Shown one piece after another: positions 60,774 through 64,000 of a DNA stretch of 64,000 nt. Both the position numbers and the translations under genes were made by a program. The notes under the pieces are model-generated. The model worked only from the letters and a program-made list of their open reading frames with translations. It did not search any database and was not told the DNA's origin. The stretch is from Sandaracinobacteroides sp039808025 (GTDB lineage: Bacteria; Pseudomonadota; Alphaproteobacteria; Sphingomonadales; Sphingomonadaceae), in contig JBDHSK010000002.1 in NCBI GenBank assembly GCA_039808025.1, positions 248,001-312,000 of the forward strand. The letters run 5' to 3'. The first letter of the stretch is position 1, and every line of letters starts with the position of its first letter.

Positions 60774-60805
60774 ACAGGGGCAGGTGTCACTTCGCCTGCC
60801 CCTGT
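60774..60805. terminator. Bidirectional 11-bp hairpin terminator
   Basis: ACAGGGGCAGG (60774-60784) pairs perfectly with CCTGCCCCTGT (60795-60805) around a ten-base loop. It lies between the convergent LprI-like gene and TonB receptor gene, 13 and 7 bases from their stops. Only short T-rich stretches flank it. Confidence 0.6.
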
Positions 60806-60812
60806 TCTCGTC

Positions 60813-63110
60813 TCAGAAACGCCAGGCCGCTTCGGCAAACACGCTGCGTCCCGGCTGTTTGGAATAGATGAAATACTGCCGGTTGGTGAGATTGTCGCCT
60901 GAAATACTCAGCGTCAGATGTTCACCGATCCGCCGCGCTATCCGCGCCGACACCACGGTATGGGTATCGTACGAGCCATAGACACCCTCGACGATGTTGG
61001 TGTTCATGTCGTTGCCCGATCCGAACACATGCGAGGTGTGACGCACCACCGCCAGCCCTGACCATGGGCCGCGCTCATACTCAAGCCCGGCAGACCAGGT
61101 GGTTCGCGGCACGTCGGTCAGCACTTTGCCAACCGTGGCCGGTGATGCATCGTTGCGGGTGATTTCATAGCGGAAATGGTGGGTCATGGCCGCAAACAGC
61201 TTCAGCCCGTCGATCGGCACCCGCCAACGCAGATTGGCCTCCACCCCGTCGATCGACGCCGCCCCGGCATTGGCATTGCGGCTGAGGTTGCCCCCGGGAA
61301 CCAGGCTCTGGCGATAGATAAGGTCAGTAAGGCGCTGGCGATAGAAGGTGACCGAGGCATTGCCACCGTCTGCGACCAGCACATCCGCCCCTGCCTCCAG
61401 CGAGCGCACCCGCTCAGGGCGCAGATCCGGAGCCGGCAGGATCAGCGACGGCACCCCGGCGGTGACCGTCGGCGGAACTGTCAGGGAATACATGTCGAGC
61501 AGCGCCGGTGGCCGGAAGCCCTGCCCATATGATGTGCGCAGCGACAACCACGGCGTGGCCTTCCACACCAGCGCCACCTTGGGGCTCAGCTGATGGAACT
61601 TGCGGGTTTCATAGGTTTCATCGAAGGCGAGATCGCCATTGTCGATCACCCGCCCGTGGGTCGCATAATGGTCGAACCGGGCCCCGGCATAAAGATCGAG
61701 CCCCCGCAACAGTTCATGCTCGCTCTGGGCGAACAGCGCAAAGCTGGTGGCCCGGCCGATGCCCTCGGTCAGAATCGCGCCGTCCGTTCCCCAGTCGCGC
61801 CAGCTGCTCAGGGCCCTGGTCTTGCGATCCATGGTCGAGCGGTTGAAGGCGGCACCCGCCGTCAGAGTCCAGCCGGGCATGACCTTCGCGCTGACCGACA
61901 GATCGACATCAATGCGGGCGCTGGGCTGGTAGGTGAGTTCGCCAGGGCCGGATTCATACGTCGCCACCCCCGATTTCGGGGTGGTGTAGCGGAACATATG
62001 CCACAGCGCACCGGCGTTCAGGCGCAGCACCGTATCCTCCGACAGATGCCGTTCCACCCGCAGGAACGGCCGCAGATCGCGTTCGCCCGAAGGCGTGAAC
62101 GTGAAGAAATCCGTCTCGGACACCACCAGACGCCGGGTCGTGCCGTCCTGTATGATGACACTTCCGGAATACACAGGGTTCCCGTCAGAATCACGCAGGA
62201 AGCTGTCAGGGCGGGAATATCCCACTGAATACTGGGCAAAGCCCATGCCGGCCGTCACCTCGGTCGCATCGTCGGGGGCGTAATGGAGGGCCGCCTGGCC
62301 GTTCACCTGCCACCATGGCCGAGCTCCCATGGTGCCTACCCAATAGCGGGGCGACCCATCGGGCGTGGTGGTGGGGATGGCGCCGGTCACCGGCTTGCCT
62401 GCCGTTCCGGCCGAAACCCGTTTCAGAACATAATCGCTGTCGCCATAGCCATCGCTGGCCCGCCACCCCAGCGATAAGGTAACGCCGATTCCATTGGCGA
62501 AGCGGTCGCGGTAAGCAACCGATGCGGCACGTTGCCACAGATTGCCAACACCTGCCTTGATCTCGGCGATCGGCTGATCAGGCCCGGCGGTAATGAAATT
62601 GACAGCGCCACCCATGGCGTTGCCGCCATACAGCGCCGAATACGGCCCGCGGACGACTTCGATGCGCTGCACGCTTTCAAAGGGAATGCCGGCCACATTG
62701 ACACCGCCCGTCAACGCATTGTTCACCGGCTGACCATCGATCAGCACCAGCGTGCGCGGGGTGCGCGGAATCCCCCGCAGCGAAATCACCGCCTGGCCGG
62801 TTCCGGGGAAGTTGGCGCCCATCGCCGCACCCCGGATATAGAGGCCCGGCACATCGGCAAGTGCGTCACCCAGCCGCACCACATTGCGTTTATCGAGTTC
62901 CTTCTCGTCGATCATGGTGACGCTGGCCGGCATGCCCAACAGTGCCGTCGGCACCCGTGTCGCTGTCACGATGATGGGTGCATGTGATTGTTCTTCAATG
63001 GCATTCGCTTCGGCGCCGGCGTCTGCCGCCAATGCTGCCGGCGCTGTAACAATGGAAACGACAAGGGCGAAAAGGGCGGTGTGCAGCCTGAGCTGCCCTC
63101 CATATGGCAT
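60813..63110 (-). CDS. TonB-dependent outer-membrane receptor
   Basis: A 765-residue receptor with AGGAG before its ATG and a signal peptide to about residue 29 (PAALAAD). The TonB box region may be IIVTATRVP; the plug shows LRGIPRTPRTLVLIDGQPVN and VRGPYSALYGGNAMGGAVNF. The barrel ends in the terminal Phe of AEAAWRF. It is divergent from nirS and shares the intergenic FNR/DNR-type palindrome. That suggests uptake of a metal, heme or another cofactor under oxygen-limited, nitrite-respiring conditions, as known for copper receptors of denitrifiers, but the ligand cannot be read from sequence. Confidence 0.92.
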   Translation of the reverse strand: MPYGGQLRLHTALFALVVSIVTAPAALAADAGAEANAIEEQSHAPIIVTATRVPTALLGMPASVTMIDEKELDKRNVVRLGDALADVPGLYIRGAAMGANFPGTGQAVISLRGIPRTPRTLVLIDGQPVNNALTGGVNVAGIPFESVQRIEVVRGPYSALYGGNAMGGAVNFITAGPDQPIAEIKAGVGNLWQRAASVAYRDRFANGIGVTLSLGWRASDGYGDSDYVLKRVSAGTAGKPVTGAIPTTTPDGSPRYWVGTMGARPWWQVNGQAALHYAPDDATEVTAGMGFAQYSVGYSRPDSFLRDSDGNPVYSGSVIIQDGTTRRLVVSETDFFTFTPSGERDLRPFLRVERHLSEDTVLRLNAGALWHMFRYTTPKSGVATYESGPGELTYQPSARIDVDLSVSAKVMPGWTLTAGAAFNRSTMDRKTRALSSWRDWGTDGAILTEGIGRATSFALFAQSEHELLRGLDLYAGARFDHYATHGRVIDNGDLAFDETYETRKFHQLSPKVALVWKATPWLSLRTSYGQGFRPPALLDMYSLTVPPTVTAGVPSLILPAPDLRPERVRSLEAGADVLVADGGNASVTFYRQRLTDLIYRQSLVPGGNLSRNANAGAASIDGVEANLRWRVPIDGLKLFAAMTHHFRYEITRNDASPATVGKVLTDVPRTTWSAGLEYERGPWSGLAVVRHTSHVFGSGNDMNTNIVEGVYGSYDTHTVVSARIARRIGEHLTLSISGDNLTNRQYFIYSKQPGRSVFAEAAWRF

Positions 63111-63193
63111 TGTAAACTCCTGAATGTCCTGAGCGATCCGGGGGGAAAGATCCTCGGGGTGCCCCGACCTAGGCCGGTTTCCAATCGAATTTC

Positions 63194-63207
63194 TTGATCA
63201 TGATCAA
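63194..63207. promoter_or_regulatory. Perfect FNR/DNR-type operator between the TonB receptor and nirS
   Basis: TTGATCATGATCAA is an exact match to the TTGAT-N4-ATCAA consensus of FNR/Anr/Dnr/NnrR regulators and is fully palindromic. Its centre is about 82 bases from the nirS ATG and 90 from the receptor ATG, so it can serve either or both promoters. Class II activation of nirS would put a transcript start near 63242. Confidence 0.85.
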
Positions 63208-63282
63208 TGTCTCTTTGCTGCATTGCCAGCATGGCGGTCGCGAACCCGTGGCATTCCCCCACTCGCCACAAAGGAGCAGAGG

Positions 63283-64000
63283 ATGAAGAAGTTTTCCTAC
63301 CTGAATGCGGCAGCGGCACTGGTGGCCGTGGCCTTTGTCGGCACGGTTGGCGCCAGCTTCGCCAACGACCGTGAGCCGCCAAACCCGCTGGAAGTGCGCC
63401 TGCAGGCCGGCAGCTCGCCACTCCTCAACGAGGAAATGCACCAGAACATCAACCCCAAGGCGCCGCCGATGACCAAGGCGGAATTCGACCAGGCCCGTCA
63501 GATTTACTTCGAACGCTGCGCCGGCTGCCACGGGGTGCTGCGCAAGGGTGCGACCGGCAAGCCGCTGACGCCTGACATCACCATCGAACATGGCACCGAA
63601 TATCTGGAAACCTTCATCAAATATGGCTCGCCCGGCGGCATGCCCAATTGGGGCACCTCAGGCGACCTGACCGATGCCGAAGTCAACCTGATGGCCCGCT
63701 TCATCCAGCAGGAACCGCCGACGCCACCCGAATGGGGCATGGAGGCCATGAAGGGCACCTGGAAAGTGGTCGTGCCGCCCGAGCAACGGCCAACCCGTAA
63801 GATGAACAATTACGATATCAGCAACATCTTCTCGGTCACGCTGCGCGATACCGGCGAAATTGCGCTGATCGATGGTTCCAGCAAGGAAATCATCAACATC
63901 GTCAAGACCGGCTATGCCGTCCACATCTCGCGGATGTCGGATTCGGGCCGATATCTTTATGTCATCGGCCGCGACGGCAAGGTGAACCTCATCGACTTGT
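63283..64000 (+). CDS. nirS: Cytochrome cd1 nitrite reductase, N-terminal part (cut by window edge)
   Basis: The frame is open to the right edge, giving 239 residues. MKKFSYLNAAAALVAVAFVG starts a signal peptide with probable cleavage near residue 27. The heme c domain has CAGCH at residues 79-83 and the Met region in GSPGGMPNWGTSGDL. The d1-heme propeller begins at NNYDISNIFSVTLRDTGEIA, and His214 in GYAVHISRMSDSG matches the d1-ligand His of the family. The periplasmic enzyme reduces nitrite to NO. AAGGAG lies seven bases before the ATG. The d1-heme synthesis genes probably follow outside the window. Confidence 0.96.
   Translation, partial: MKKFSYLNAAAALVAVAFVGTVGASFANDREPPNPLEVRLQAGSSPLLNEEMHQNINPKAPPMTKAEFDQARQIYFERCAGCHGVLRKGATGKPLTPDITIEHGTEYLETFIKYGSPGGMPNWGTSGDLTDAEVNLMARFIQQEPPTPPEWGMEAMKGTWKVVVPPEQRPTRKMNNYDISNIFSVTLRDTGEIALIDGSSKEIINIVKTGYAVHISRMSDSGRYLYVIGRDGKVNLIDL

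Overview
The window reads as a chromosomal segment of a high-GC alphaproteobacterium, most likely of the order Sphingomonadales. The basis is the gene order and protein style: an eno-ftsB-pdhA-pdhB-pdhC-lpdA run with a lipoyl domain fused to E1 beta, a tsaB-rimI-mucR-fur-plsC-miaB-phoH-ybeY-corC block, serC-serA-hisZ-purA, a DUF1476 zeta-type ATPase inhibitor, a MucR/Ros regulator and a UbiM-like ubiquinone hydroxylase. The genus cannot be fixed from this sequence alone. Genes are packed tightly, with many ATGA, TGATG and TAATG stop/start overlaps. The longest gene-free stretch is about 243 bases (45541-45783). No insertion sequence, phage gene, integrase or CRISPR array was seen.

Layout. 1-3129 (minus strand): ribF (cut by the window edge), folA, a membrane protein, grxD, bolA, a zeta-type ATPase inhibitor and a DciA-like gene. 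3150-5077 (plus): mutY and nudC. 5074-8417 (minus): a GGDEF/EAL c-di-GMP enzyme and pheA. 8571-9218: a membrane-anchored cytochrome c. 9378-10241: a LOG family protein. 10374-15493 (plus): serC-serA-hisZ-purA behind a short structured leader. 15587-25183 (minus): a PEP-CTERM protein, csaA, ubiM, lpdA, the pyruvate dehydrogenase genes, ftsB and eno. 25336-25764: a small unknown gene and tRNA-Cys. 25805-32169 (minus): tamB and tamA. 32306-38877: a peptidyl-prolyl isomerase, a repeat-bearing lipoprotein, two acyl-CoA dehydrogenases, a GST, gatA and gatC.

38939-49528 (plus): prfC, then a probable 5-oxoproline/peptide module made of an exported serine hydrolase, a fused 5-oxoprolinase, the DUF969/DUF979 membrane pair, DUF2891 and a second serine hydrolase. 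A hairpin with a T-tract, preceded by competing stems, lies between the oxoprolinase and DUF969. 49545-59435 (minus): the corC-to-tsaB housekeeping block, nfuA, a universal stress protein, a DUF2333 protein and a DUF4136 lipoprotein. 59626-60760 (plus): an AhpD-like protein, tRNA-Pro and an LprI-like protein. 60813-64000: a TonB-dependent receptor divergent from nirS (cytochrome cd1 nitrite reductase, cut by the window edge), with a perfect FNR/DNR-type palindrome between them.

The most distinctive parts are the DUF969/DUF979/DUF2891-oxoprolinase module with its leader, and the nirS/TonB-receptor divergon, which suggests that a denitrification locus continues beyond the right edge. Everything here is read by eye from sequence; family names rest on motifs and remembered family features, not on searches.
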